From assembly GCF_030013905.1 (NCBI RefSeq), contig NZ_CP124862.1, forward strand, positions 4,901,051-4,965,050: a stretch of DNA of 64,000 nt, written 5' to 3'. The notes under the pieces were generated by a model. The model saw only the letters and a program-made list of their open reading frames with translations. It ran no database searches and was not told the DNA's origin. The position numbers were made by a program, and so were the translations under genes. The stretch is from Petroclostridium sp. X23. Its GTDB lineage: Bacteria; Bacillota; Clostridia; SK-Y3. The first letter of the stretch is position 1. The number at the start of each line of letters is the position of its first letter. Below are positions 1 through 8,442 of the stretch, piece by piece.

Positions 1-1
1 T

Positions 2-358
2 GAGGACTATACCAATACCTTCCGCGCATTAACTTTTGATGAGAGGTCGGATACGGCCCTGTTTGGCACTACGGAATTTGCTCAGTGGCATGAGCTGTGG
101 CAGGCGAGATTAGGCAGACAGCAGGAATCGAAAAATTTATCGTATCAGTTGATGCAAAACTCCAATCCTGCGATAATCCCTCGGAACCACCGGGTAGAAG
201 AAGCGCTAGAAGCCGCAGTAAAACAAGGAGACTACAGTGTGATGGAGCGGCTGCTTAGTGTGCTTTCAAAACCCTATGCGCATTCCCCCGAACAGGCGGA
301 ATACTCCACACTGCCTGAGCCATCAGCCTGTCCTTATCGAACCTTTTGCGGCACATGA
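2..358 (+). CDS. selO: SelO (YdiU) protein AMP-transferase, C-terminal part
   Basis: The last 118 codons of a SelO/YdiU (UPF0061) protein, open at the left edge from base 2. SelO is a pseudokinase that transfers AMP to protein hydroxyl groups and is linked to redox stress. The sequence shows DYTNTFRALT right at the edge, NPAIIPRNHRVEEAL about 65 residues from the end, and the terminal Y-x-TFCGT with its near-terminal Cys, all typical of SelO. The catalytic kinase-like core lies outside the window. A TTG at 149 opens a shorter reading in the same frame, but family homology continues upstream of it, so it is not the real start. A strong terminator follows at 419-448. Confidence 0.9.
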   Translation, partial: EDYTNTFRALTFDERSDTALFGTTEFAQWHELWQARLGRQQESKNLSYQLMQNSNPAIIPRNHRVEEALEAAVKQGDYSVMERLLSVLSKPYAHSPEQAEYSTLPEPSACPYRTFCGT

Positions 359-418
359 TATAGAGAAGTATTAGAAAGCTGATAGATATCAAGTAAAAAT
401 TTAAAATAGCTGTTATAC

Positions 419-448
419 GAAAAAGGGCATCAGTAATAGCCCTTTTTC
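419..448 (+). terminator. Intrinsic terminator after selO
   Basis: A 10-bp perfect stem (GAAAAAGGGC / GCCCTTTTTC) with a 10-nt loop, whose 3' arm supplies the T-run. It lies 60 bp after the selO stop. The A-run on the other side may let it work in both directions. Confidence 0.8.
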
Positions 449-563
449 TATTTCCTATAAAGTCCTTTGAAACATGGTATCAGCGCCATTGAGAGATATA
501 AGTGGAGCAGTTATAAGGATTATATGAGGGAAGATAGCAAAATAGTCGATGTTGGGGATATGA

Positions 564-591
564 GCAAATGAGGGGACGGTTTATTCATTCG
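564..591. repeat. 28-bp dispersed repeat, copy 1
   Basis: Starts GCAAATGAGGGGACGG and matches 31134-31161 at 25 of 28 positions. It sits directly past the 3' end of the minus-strand DUF3021 gene; copy 2 likewise sits at the 3' end of a minus-strand gene. Origin unknown; it could be the trace of a small mobile repeat. Confidence 0.55.
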
Positions 592-593
592 AC

Positions 594-1019
594 TTATTTA
601 TTCTTTTGCTTATATTCGTCTAGTTTTTTGTTAAGATATACTTCTTCATTTTTATAATACAGTGAAAAAGCGAAAAACATTAAAGCATAGATCCCTAAGA
701 ATATAACAGTAAATTGCCAAAATACCGTTGTGCTTTCTGTAAATCCCCAATTACAAAATAGTGAAAAAAGTATCACTGTAAGATAGGATAATATGCTATG
801 AACTGTTATTTTAATCAATGGCTGCAGCTTTGAAAATTGTATGAAATGCAAGCCACCAAAAACAGCAGACATTCCTAAAAGCTGCCATATGGTTATAAAT
901 GAGAATTCTCTCAGGCCATGCATAAAATAACTGCCAATGGAGCCTAGCATAATTGCTGCCATAAAATATAATCCGGTAATAAATTTTACTTCTCCTATTG
1001 CATGTATAAATTTTTTCAT
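594..1019 (-). CDS. DUF3021 family membrane protein (LytTR partner)
   Basis: A 141-residue protein with four predicted membrane segments (about residues 10-32, 40-62, 72-95 and 100-122) and a short charged, Lys-rich cytoplasmic tail. The size and the gene order (2 bp after a LytTR regulator gene) fit the DUF3021 family. In streptococcal LytTR regulatory systems such as HdrRM and BrsRM, a membrane protein encoded next to the regulator inhibits it; by analogy this protein probably restrains the regulator at 1022-1459. That role is inference. Start ATG at 1019. Confidence 0.75.
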   Translation of the reverse strand: MKKFIHAIGEVKFITGLYFMAAIMLGSIGSYFMHGLREFSFITIWQLLGMSAVFGGLHFIQFSKLQPLIKITVHSILSYLTVILFSLFCNWGFTESTTVFWQFTVIFLGIYALMFFAFSLYYKNEEVYLNKKLDEYKQKNK

Positions 1020-1021
1020 AA

Positions 1022-1459
1022 TTATTGTACCAACCTTTCTTTTAATATAGGTGCATATTGCCTTGAAACAGCTAACTTCTCATGGTTTTCCATCTCTACG
1101 GTTAATGTTGAGTTGAACTCTGTTTTAATACTCTTTATTTTAGAAATATTTATAATTGTAGATTTTGTAGCTCTGATAAAACCTTGCATCTGTAATATCT
1201 TTTCAATTTCGTATAGCCGTAGGGATGATTCATATACCTCATCTTTGGTATAAATAAAGCTTTTTTTATCAACACTTTCGAAATATAAAATATCTTTAGG
1301 GTCAAGCACAAAAGTTTTTTCGTTAATGACTCCAATAATTTTTTCGTTTTGCATTTTCAAGCGAGAGATCAAAGATAGTATACTATCATCGCATTTTTTA
1401 CACTTGATAATAATCTCTACATCCTCATAAGTTTCATTCTCATCAATTACGTATTTCAT
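1022..1459 (-). CDS. LytTR-domain DNA-binding regulator
   Basis: 145 residues. The first 45 or so are a short N-terminal region with no receiver domain. From about residue 50 to the end runs a LytTR DNA-binding domain, recognised by VLDPKDILYFESVDKK, the RLYEIEKIL helix, GFIRATKSTIINISKI and the closing LAVSRQYAPILKERL. With no phosphorylation domain, control is likely exerted by the DUF3021 membrane partner encoded immediately downstream. The promoter region carries two identical 8-bp repeats 21 bp apart (1479-1507), the spacing expected of a LytTR dimer site, so autoregulation is likely. Confidence 0.85.
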   Translation of the reverse strand: MKYVIDENETYEDVEIIIKCKKCDDSILSLISRLKMQNEKIIGVINEKTFVLDPKDILYFESVDKKSFIYTKDEVYESSLRLYEIEKILQMQGFIRATKSTIINISKIKSIKTEFNSTLTVEMENHEKLAVSRQYAPILKERLVQ

Positions 1460-1478
1460 GAGAAGTTCACCCTTTCTA

Positions 1479-1507
1479 TTTACAATTGTAGCGGCTACAT
1501 TTACAAT
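1479..1507 (-). promoter_or_regulatory. Candidate LytTR operator (direct repeat, 21-bp period)
   Basis: On the minus strand ATTGTAAA occurs twice (1500-1507 and 1479-1486), exactly 21 bp apart, with the 13-nt palindrome TGTAGCCGCTACA between them. LytTR proteins such as AgrA bind 9-bp direct repeats separated by about 12 bp, i.e. two helical turns. It lies 20-48 bp upstream of the regulator's start codon. The rest of the 1508-1774 stretch shows nothing else I can name. Confidence 0.55.
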
Positions 1508-1774
1508 ATATTAGTTTTTAAAGGTATAGTCAACAAAAGAATACCAAGTGGCAAAATACAATAACCAAGTTACAAGTGATGAGCAAATGAGTAGTTTTTA
1601 ACATCCGTTTTCGTAGGTGTTGAGAAATATGGAGATGTTTGATAAAATATATTGAATTATTTGATAGGATAAAATAATGTGCAAAAAACATAGGAATCAA
1701 TTAAATAAATATAAAAATGATAAGCTACATACGTAGGATGTTACGTATTTATATTTTAAGGGAGGATTTGTGAT

Positions 1775-1957
1775 ATGAAAGCTAAAAAAAGTTGCGATTG
1801 CTGCATAAATTATATTTATGATGAAGACTACAGCTATTATGAATGTCAAGTGAATTTAGATGAAGATGAAATGGGAAAATTTTTAAGCAATACTTTTGAT
1901 AACTGTCCCTATTTCGAATTTAATGACGAATATAAAATTGTTAGGAAGCAGATGTAA
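1775..1957 (+). CDS. DUF6472 family small Cys-rich protein
   Basis: A 60-residue acidic protein with a CDCCINY motif near residues 8-14, a later Cys at about 24 and CPY at about 46, followed by FNDEYKIVRKQM. It resembles the DUF6472 family of Clostridia, widespread and of unknown function; the conserved cysteines suggest metal or FeS binding (inference). Good SD (GGGAGG) 10 nt before the ATG. It stands alone, about 95 bp before recQ. Confidence 0.75.
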   Translation: MKAKKSCDCCINYIYDEDYSYYECQVNLDEDEMGKFLSNTFDNCPYFEFNDEYKIVRKQM

Positions 1958-2051
1958 TTAGAGAAAAATATGGAGCTATTTCGTATTTAAATCAACAGCA
2001 ATTAAAAGAAACAACAGGAAAAAATGCTTAGGTAGATAGGAGCTATATGAT

Positions 2052-4238
2052 ATGCAAAAAGAACAAATCTTAAAACAATATTTTGGATATACTGCTTTTC
2101 GGGCAGGACAAGAGGAATTAATGGATAATGTTTTAAGGGGAAGAGATGTACTGGGAATTATGCCGACAGGAGCAGGAAAGTCTCTATGTTTTCAGGTGCC
2201 GGCACTGATATTCGATGGGATTACTTTGGTTATATCACCTTTAATCTCTCTGATGAAAGACCAAGTACAATCACTTGTTGCAAATGGTATTGCTGCTGCC
2301 TTTATCAATTCAATGCTGACATATAATCAAACAATAAAAGCGATAGAAAACGCTAAAAACGGAAAGTACAAGATTATCTATGTAGCCCCTGAAAGGCTTG
2401 ATACACCTGAATTTTTGGAGTTTGCCCAAAATGCGGATATCTCAATGCTAACGGTGGATGAGGCGCATTGTGTATCTCAATGGGGGCAAAATTTTAGGCC
2501 AAGCTATCTCAAAATCAACGGATTTATTGAAAAGCTTTCCCGCAGACCGGTAATATCAGCTTTTACAGCCACAGCAACTAGTGAAGTTAAACAAGATATC
2601 ATAGAAATTCTAAAATTAAACGATCCTTTTATTATGGCAACAGGATTTAATCGTGAGAATCTATACTTTGAAGTTCAGAAACCGGTCGATAAATATAAAG
2701 CGGTTATGAATTATTTGGAAAATAATGCAAATAAGAGTGGTATCATTTATTGCTCCACAAGAAAAACAGTGGAAGAAGTATGTGATCATTTAATTCAGGA
2801 TCATTACAGCGCAACACGCTATCATGCAGGATTATCCGAAAATGAGCGAACAAAGAATCAAGACGACTTTTTATATGATAGAAAACCGATCATGGTGGCA
2901 ACCAACGCCTTTGGAATGGGTATTGATAAAAGCAATGTATCCTTTGTTATTCACTATAACATGCCTAAGAATCTGGAAAACTATTACCAAGAGGCAGGCA
3001 GAGCAGGAAGAGACGGAACTCCTGCCGATTGTATTCTATTATATGGCGGTCAAGATGTAATTACCAACCAATTCTTAATAGATATCACCGATGACAAAAA
3101 TGATCTGGATCCGGAAACTTTAGAGCAAGTAAAAGAGAAGGATAGAGAGCGCCTAAAGCAGATGACTTATTATTGTCATAGCTTTGATTGTCTGAGAGAA
3201 TATATATTAAAATATTTTGGTGATAGAACAGCGAATTTTTGCGGTAATTGCAGTAACTGTAATACCAACTTTGAGGACATAGATATTACAGAAGATGCAC
3301 AGAAAATACTGTCCTGTATCGTGAGGATGGGAGAACGGTACGGCATTAAAATAATCATTGATACTTTGCGCGGCAGCAAGGCGGAAAAAGTAGTAAAATT
3401 AGGCTTGGATAAAATCAAAACCTATGGCATCATGTCCGGTATCAAAGAAAAGCGTATCCGAGAGATTATAAATCATTTGGTACTAAATGAGTATCTGATG
3501 CTGACCAATTCGGAATTTCCAATAGCGAAGCTAACCTCAAAATCAAGAAATGTACTTCTGAATGGGGAAAAACTAACTATGAAAATAGTAAAAGAGGAAG
3601 CAAGAGAAGCAAAACCTATAAAACAAAAAGCAGTAGTAAATAGTGACTTGCTTAACAAATTAAAAGAATTAAGATTTAAACTGGCACAAGAGCAAAAAGT
3701 CCCGGCATTTGTTATTTTTTCAGATGCGACATTAACGGATATGTGCTGCAAAATGCCTAGAAATGATGATGAGTTTTTAGAGATATCGGGTGTGGGGAAA
3801 ATGAAGCTAGAACGGTATGGCAAAGCATTTTTAGAGATTATAAATAACTTTGATAGTGATGAAATTTTACAACCGGTATCATCAACCTACAGTTTAAATG
3901 AAATATGCAGCTTCATAAAAGAAAGTATACAATTATCGGAGGAAATGATCCCTATAAGTAGGTTTACGGATAAGATAAATGCCTTACTTTTGCAAAGGTG
4001 TGACAAGAAAATATCTGCAAAAAAATTAGCAGAATATTTAACGCTTCAAGGATATTTAGAAATAGAAACAACCGATGGTAAAAATGCGAAGATTGCAACA
4101 GCAAAAGGCGAAGAAATAGGGATAACGACAATCCTAAAAGAAAGACATGATGGTGAAAGCTATAAACAAAACTTTTATAATATAACTGCACAGGAATTAC
4201 TAATAGATAATATTGAATCAATCATGGAAGCACTTTAG
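2052..4238 (+). CDS. recQ: ATP-dependent DNA helicase RecQ
   Basis: 728 residues; a 3'-5' SF2 helicase acting in recombination and repair. Order of parts: helicase domain with Walker A MPTGAGKS (about 37-44) and DEAHCVSQWG (about 136-145, DEAH box), helicase C domain ending in the arginine-finger region EAGRAGRDG, then a zinc-binding Cys set (YCHSFDC then FCGNCSNC, about 374-402), an RQC winged helix, and an HRDC domain (about 530-610, DDEFLEISGVG). The last 110 residues are an additional helix-turn-helix-like extension (ISAKKLAEYLTLQGYL), so the protein is longer than E. coli RecQ (about 610). Start ATG after GGAGCTATATGAT; a TTG-free, unambiguous frame. Confidence 0.96.
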   Translation: MQKEQILKQYFGYTAFRAGQEELMDNVLRGRDVLGIMPTGAGKSLCFQVPALIFDGITLVISPLISLMKDQVQSLVANGIAAAFINSMLTYNQTIKAIENAKNGKYKIIYVAPERLDTPEFLEFAQNADISMLTVDEAHCVSQWGQNFRPSYLKINGFIEKLSRRPVISAFTATATSEVKQDIIEILKLNDPFIMATGFNRENLYFEVQKPVDKYKAVMNYLENNANKSGIIYCSTRKTVEEVCDHLIQDHYSATRYHAGLSENERTKNQDDFLYDRKPIMVATNAFGMGIDKSNVSFVIHYNMPKNLENYYQEAGRAGRDGTPADCILLYGGQDVITNQFLIDITDDKNDLDPETLEQVKEKDRERLKQMTYYCHSFDCLREYILKYFGDRTANFCGNCSNCNTNFEDIDITEDAQKILSCIVRMGERYGIKIIIDTLRGSKAEKVVKLGLDKIKTYGIMSGIKEKRIREIINHLVLNEYLMLTNSEFPIAKLTSKSRNVLLNGEKLTMKIVKEEAREAKPIKQKAVVNSDLLNKLKELRFKLAQEQKVPAFVIFSDATLTDMCCKMPRNDDEFLEISGVGKMKLERYGKAFLEIINNFDSDEILQPVSSTYSLNEICSFIKESIQLSEEMIPISRFTDKINALLLQRCDKKISAKKLAEYLTLQGYLEIETTDGKNAKIATAKGEEIGITTILKERHDGESYKQNFYNITAQELLIDNIESIMEAL

Positions 4239-4288
4239 CTTCGGAGAAAAAGTCTTCTTACACTATTTTATTTAGGGGAGGTCATTTT

Positions 4289-5296
4289 ATGAGGAAGATA
4301 CAAAGAAGAAATATCAGCTCCATCCTTTTTTTTGTCCTGCTGTTAACATTCACTCTTTCAGCCTGTGCGGCCGATACACAAGTCAATAAGCAAGAATCGC
4401 TGTATTCTAACAGTGAACATTGGGCTTATTTGGGTGTCGGAGAGAATAAAAAAGCGGATCTGTTTTTAATCTGTCCCACTGTGTATAAGGGGGAAGAAAA
4501 TCGGTACAATATGCCGCTTTCCGATGAAAAAACCAAAAAGAAGTTTTTAGGTGCACTTAATATGGAACAAGGGATCTATGAAGAAAGCTGCCGGATGTAT
4601 GCACCTTATTACAGACAAGCAGGGCTAAATATTTTTTCCATGAAGGAAGAAGAGGCTGAAGCATATTTGGATATTGCCTATCAGGATGTCAGAGCAGCCT
4701 TTCAATACTACATGGAAAATTATAATGAAGGTCGTCCTATTGTTTTGGCCGGATTTTCGCAGGGATCCGATATGGCTATGCGGTTGATGAAAGAATATTT
4801 TGGTCAGGATAAATACCGTGACCTTTTGGTTGCGGCTTACATCATCGGTTGGAGGGTGACCGATGAGGACCTTGAACAATATCCGTTTTTGCAGATGGCT
4901 GAAGGAGAGAAAGATACCGGGGTGATCGTATCCTTTAATTGTGAAGCGGAAAACGTGGACCGTTCCATTATTGTTCCTGAGAGCACCTTGTCAATCAACC
5001 CGTTAAACTGGAAGTCGGACAGCACACTTGCGTCCAGGGAACTTCATCTTGGCGCTTGTTTTACGGATTATACCGGGAATATTGTAAATGAGATTTCCCA
5101 GTTTACAGGAGCTTATATAGATCCCGAGCGAGGAACTCTTAAAGTGACCGATGTGAGTGCAGATAAATATCCTCCTGTTTTAGATATTTTTGAAAGAGGA
5201 GTATTCCATATCTATGATTATCAGTTTTTCTTCCGGAACCTACAGGAAAATGTAAAGACGAGAGTAGAAATGAAATATTCAGAAATAAGATCTTAA
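4289..5296 (+). CDS. DUF3089 alpha/beta-hydrolase-like lipoprotein
   Basis: 335 residues. A type II signal sequence (MRKIQRRN, hydrophobic core, lipobox LSAC with Cys about residue 26) predicts an outer-face membrane-anchored lipoprotein. The body matches the DUF3089 family: KADLFLICPTVYKG, YAPYYRQAGLN, DVRAAFQYYMEN, and the nucleophile elbow GFSQGS (about residues 156-161). The substrate of the family is not known; an esterase-like role is likely. Strong SD (GGGGAGG) before ATG. Followed by the T-box leader of the next gene, so it ends its own unit. Confidence 0.85.
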   Translation: MRKIQRRNISSILFFVLLLTFTLSACAADTQVNKQESLYSNSEHWAYLGVGENKKADLFLICPTVYKGEENRYNMPLSDEKTKKKFLGALNMEQGIYEESCRMYAPYYRQAGLNIFSMKEEEAEAYLDIAYQDVRAAFQYYMENYNEGRPIVLAGFSQGSDMAMRLMKEYFGQDKYRDLLVAAYIIGWRVTDEDLEQYPFLQMAEGEKDTGVIVSFNCEAENVDRSIIVPESTLSINPLNWKSDSTLASRELHLGACFTDYTGNIVNEISQFTGAYIDPERGTLKVTDVSADKYPPVLDIFERGVFHIYDYQFFFRNLQENVKTRVEMKYSEIRS

Positions 5297-5375
5297 GATG
5301 ATGCCGATTTTTAAAAAGAGTCGTACTTGACAAATATCATAAAATTTGATAGCATATTTAACAAATTAGTTAAAT

Positions 5376-5670
5376 GCGTTGATAGGGAAAACACGCTGCG
5401 TATGATGCTTCAGAGAGCTGTTGGTTGCTGAAAAACAGTGCACAGAGCGGATTGTGAACTCCCCCTTGAGCAGTCATCTGAAAGTTGAAGTAGCTGTTAT
5501 GGCAGCTGCAGCAAGTAGGAGTGACCGGGTTTCTCGCCGTTATAAAGAGAGGGCATTCTTCATTATGGATGATGCCGCATAAGTGGGTATGTATATACCA
5601 ATAAGAGTGGTACCACGGAAGTATAATGCTTTCGTCTCTAGTAGAAATGCTAAGTGACGAAAGCTTTTTT
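5376..5670 (+). promoter_or_regulatory. T-box riboswitch, probable Leu (CUC) specifier
   Basis: The T-box motif AGAGTGGTACCACGG is at 5604-5618 and is followed by a terminator (GCTTTCGTC 5628-5636 / GACGAAAGC 5656-5664, then T6). Upstream are the AGAGAG loop motif near 5413 and, on the 3' side of Stem I, GTGAACTCCCCCTTGAGCAG. In many T-boxes the specifier follows GTGAA, which reads CUC (Leu) here; the base after the codon is C rather than the common A, so the assignment is probable, not certain. Uncharged tRNA binding would favour the antiterminator and switch on the gene at 5747. Confidence 0.88.
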
Positions 5671-5746
5671 ATTCCATAGGTAAAAGAGAAAAATCTCACC
5701 AGACAAGTAACCGTTATCCGTCATTATTTATTTAAAGGAGGATTTT

Positions 5747-8278
5747 ATGAAAATTGCATTCTCAACTCTCGGCTGTCCTGATTTTGATTGGGACGATATT
5801 TATTCCATGGCGAAGGATCTTGGTTTTGACGGTATTGAAATCCGCGGACTGGGCAACGACATATTTGCAGTTAAGGCACAGCCCTTCACTGAATCCCAGC
5901 TTCCGAAAACAGTAAAGAAGCTTTCCAACCTGCGCCTTGAAATTCCTTGTCTTTCTTCCGGTTGCTGTCTGAAGTTTGCTGAAAAGGCGGAAGAAAACTA
6001 CCAAGAAATTGTGCAATATATTGCACTTGCATCCAAGCTTGGGACATCATATATCCGTATCTTGGCCGATATTGACCCTCAACCCGGAAGTGCTGTAGAT
6101 GATGAGGTGGTACTTTCTGTGTTGAATCGTTTGATTCCGATCGCAGAAGAGAACGGCGTAACCCTGCTCATAGAAACCAACGGCGTCTATTCCGACACTA
6201 CACGCTTGCGGGGACTGCTTGACCACGTAGCGAGTGACGCAGTAGCAGTTCTGTGGGATGTTCATCATCCATACAGATTTGCAGGAGAATCACCTGAAAA
6301 GACAGTACAAAACCTCGGTGCCTATATCAAATATGTGCATGTGAAGGATTCCATTATGGAAAACGGGGTGCTGCAGTATTGCATGATGGGTGAGGGAGAT
6401 TTGCCCATTGACCAAATGATGCTTGCATTGCGATCAATCAATTACGATGGTTTTGTTTCTTTAGAATGGGTGAAGCGTTGGGCGCCCGATCTTAACGATG
6501 CAGGTGTTGTCTTTCCGCACTTTGCAAACTATATGAGTCGTTATGTTGAAAAGAAATCAGTAAAAGGTCAGCTGTATGATAATGCTGCAAAGACCGGTAA
6601 ATATGTTTGGGAGAAGGATTCACTGATAGATTTGACTTTTCCTCAAGTACTTGACCGTATGGTTGAAGAATTTCCGGATCAGTATGCTTTCCGCTATACG
6701 ACAATGGACTATACCAGAACCTATTCCGAATTCCGCGATGACGTCGATACTTTTGCCAGATCGCTGATTGCAATGGGCGTTAAACCGGGCGATCATGTTG
6801 CCATATGGGCAACCAATGTCCCACAGTGGTTTATTACGTTTTGGGCAGCCACTAAAATCGGTGCGGTTCTGGTTACGGTCAATACTGCTTATAAAATTCA
6901 TGAGGCAGAATATCTGCTGCGCCAGTCGGATACCCATACTCTTGTAATGATTGACGGATATAAGGATTCCGACTATGTCGGTATTGTTAAGGAACTTTGT
7001 CCTGAGTTGGAAACTGCTGAGGCAGGAAAACCTCTCCATATGAAACGCCTGCCTTTCCTGCGCAATATCGTCACCATTGATTCTAAGCAGAAGGGATGTC
7101 TGACATGGGAGGAAGCTGTGGCGATGTCGGAGAAGGTTCCTGTTGATGAAGTTTACCGCCGTGCGGTTTTCATTAACAAACATGATGTGTGCAATATGCA
7201 GTACACTTCCGGAACTACCGGTTTCCCAAAAGGGGTTATGCTTACCCACTATAATGTTGTGAATAACGGAAAAAATATCGGAGACTGTATGGACCTTTCC
7301 ACTGCGGATCGGATGATGGTTCAGGTACCGATGTTCCACTGCTTCGGAATGGTGCTTGCAATGACTGCCTCTATGACACATGGTGTTACACTTTCACCGA
7401 TACCGTATTTTTCTCCAAAGCAGTCTCTTGAATGCATCAACAAGGAGAAGATCACCTGTTTCCACGGTGTTCCTACCATGTTTATTGCACTGCTTGAGCA
7501 TGAGGATTTCCCAAAAACCGATTTCTCCCACATGAGAACCGGTATCATGGCAGGAAGCCCATGTCCTGTAAAGGTTATGCAGGATGTAGTGGACAAAATG
7601 AACATGACCCAGATTAGTATTGTATACGGACAGACCGAAGCTTCTCCGGGCTGTACCCAGAGCCGCGTGGATGATCCGATTGAAGTACGCGTCAATACTG
7701 TTGGACGGGCGCTGCCTGGTGTTGAATGTAAGATTGTAGATCCCGCAACCGGGGAGGATTTGCCCGATGATGTAGATGGCGAGTTCGTTGCGCGTGGCTA
7801 CAATATCATGAAAGGTTACTACAAAATGCCTGAGGCAACAGCCGCGGCTATTGATGAAAATGGGTGGCTGCATACCGGAGACCTTGCAAGACGTGATGCC
7901 AATGGTAACTACAAAATCACCGGACGTATTAAGGATATGATCATCCGGGGCGGTGAAAATATCTATCCTAAGGAAATTGAAGAGTTTATCTACACGCATC
8001 CTATGGTAAAGGATGTTCAAGTAATCGGAGTACCTGACAAGCAGTATGGCGAGGAGATTATGGCATGCGTGATACTCAAAGAGGGTGCAACGCTGACTGC
8101 AGATGAACTTAAGGATTTCATCCGTTCACACATGGCAAAGCATAAAACTCCGAGATACATCGATTTTGTTACCGAGTTTCCGATGAATGCTGCCGGAAAG
8201 ATCATGAAATATAAGATGCGTGAACACGCTGTTGAAAAATTAGGGTTACAGGCGGAAAGCCGTATTGTTACCGCATAA
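5747..8278 (+). CDS. Fused TIM-barrel (sugar isomerase-like) and AMP-dependent acyl-CoA ligase
   Basis: 843 residues in one frame. Residues 1-275 form an AP-endonuclease-2/xylose-isomerase-like TIM barrel with plausible metal ligands (LLIETNG, LWDVHHPY, YVHVKDS, SLEWVKRW). Residues 290-843 form a complete ANL adenylating enzyme of the medium/long acyl-CoA ligase type: P-loop-like YTSGTTGFPKGV (486 onward), YGQTEASPG, TGDLARRD, hinge GRIKDMIIRGGENIYPKEIEEF-type motif near 726, and catalytic Lys in NAAGKIMKY near 818. The ligase would activate a carboxylate to acyl-AMP and acyl-CoA; substrate unknown. It is a single-gene unit controlled by the T-box and closed by the 34-bp palindromic terminator. 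SD AAAGGAGG is 7 nt before ATG. Confidence 0.9.
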   Translation: MKIAFSTLGCPDFDWDDIYSMAKDLGFDGIEIRGLGNDIFAVKAQPFTESQLPKTVKKLSNLRLEIPCLSSGCCLKFAEKAEENYQEIVQYIALASKLGTSYIRILADIDPQPGSAVDDEVVLSVLNRLIPIAEENGVTLLIETNGVYSDTTRLRGLLDHVASDAVAVLWDVHHPYRFAGESPEKTVQNLGAYIKYVHVKDSIMENGVLQYCMMGEGDLPIDQMMLALRSINYDGFVSLEWVKRWAPDLNDAGVVFPHFANYMSRYVEKKSVKGQLYDNAAKTGKYVWEKDSLIDLTFPQVLDRMVEEFPDQYAFRYTTMDYTRTYSEFRDDVDTFARSLIAMGVKPGDHVAIWATNVPQWFITFWAATKIGAVLVTVNTAYKIHEAEYLLRQSDTHTLVMIDGYKDSDYVGIVKELCPELETAEAGKPLHMKRLPFLRNIVTIDSKQKGCLTWEEAVAMSEKVPVDEVYRRAVFINKHDVCNMQYTSGTTGFPKGVMLTHYNVVNNGKNIGDCMDLSTADRMMVQVPMFHCFGMVLAMTASMTHGVTLSPIPYFSPKQSLECINKEKITCFHGVPTMFIALLEHEDFPKTDFSHMRTGIMAGSPCPVKVMQDVVDKMNMTQISIVYGQTEASPGCTQSRVDDPIEVRVNTVGRALPGVECKIVDPATGEDLPDDVDGEFVARGYNIMKGYYKMPEATAAAIDENGWLHTGDLARRDANGNYKITGRIKDMIIRGGENIYPKEIEEFIYTHPMVKDVQVIGVPDKQYGEEIMACVILKEGATLTADELKDFIRSHMAKHKTPRYIDFVTEFPMNAAGKIMKYKMREHAVEKLGLQAESRIVTA

Positions 8279-8286
8279 CAAGTGAT

Positions 8287-8326
8287 AAATGAGCAGAGTA
8301 GGTACCTACTCTGCTCATTTGTTTTT
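8287..8326 (+). terminator. Perfect 34-bp palindrome terminator
   Basis: 8287-8320 is a perfect palindrome (arms of 17 bp meeting at GGTACC), followed by GTTTTT. It closes the ligase gene. The absence of a designed loop makes it unusual; the RNA would form a 13-15 bp stem with a tetraloop. Confidence 0.8.
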
Positions 8327-8343
8327 GAAAGCTTCAGCATATC

Positions 8344-8429
8344 TTTTCTTGGAATTTAGAATAATTGGTGCATATAAAATATCTGTCATTCATATATTTT
8401 TATGTACTATATTCTAAATCCTAAGAAAA
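8344..8429. repeat. 86-bp imperfect inverted repeat in the 5' leader
   Basis: TTTTCTTGGAATTTAGAAT at 8344-8362 faces ATTCTAAATCCTAAGAAAA at 8411-8429 (17 of 19 complementary), and complementarity resumes inward (ATAAAATAT / ATATTTTTAT). The 3' arm ends inside the AAAAGGAG ribosome binding site of the next gene. It could be a leader hairpin controlling translation or a decayed miniature element. Confidence 0.5.
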
Positions 8430-8442
8430 GGAGATGCTTTTA

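Noticed and set aside
6620..7381. 253-codon open frame on the minus strand
   Set aside because: It lies wholly antisense to the acyl-CoA ligase domain, has no ribosome site and its translation has no protein-like motif pattern; it exists because of the codon use of the real gene.
7394..8020. 208-codon open frame on the minus strand
   Set aside because: Antisense to the conserved C-terminal half of the same ligase; no start signal.
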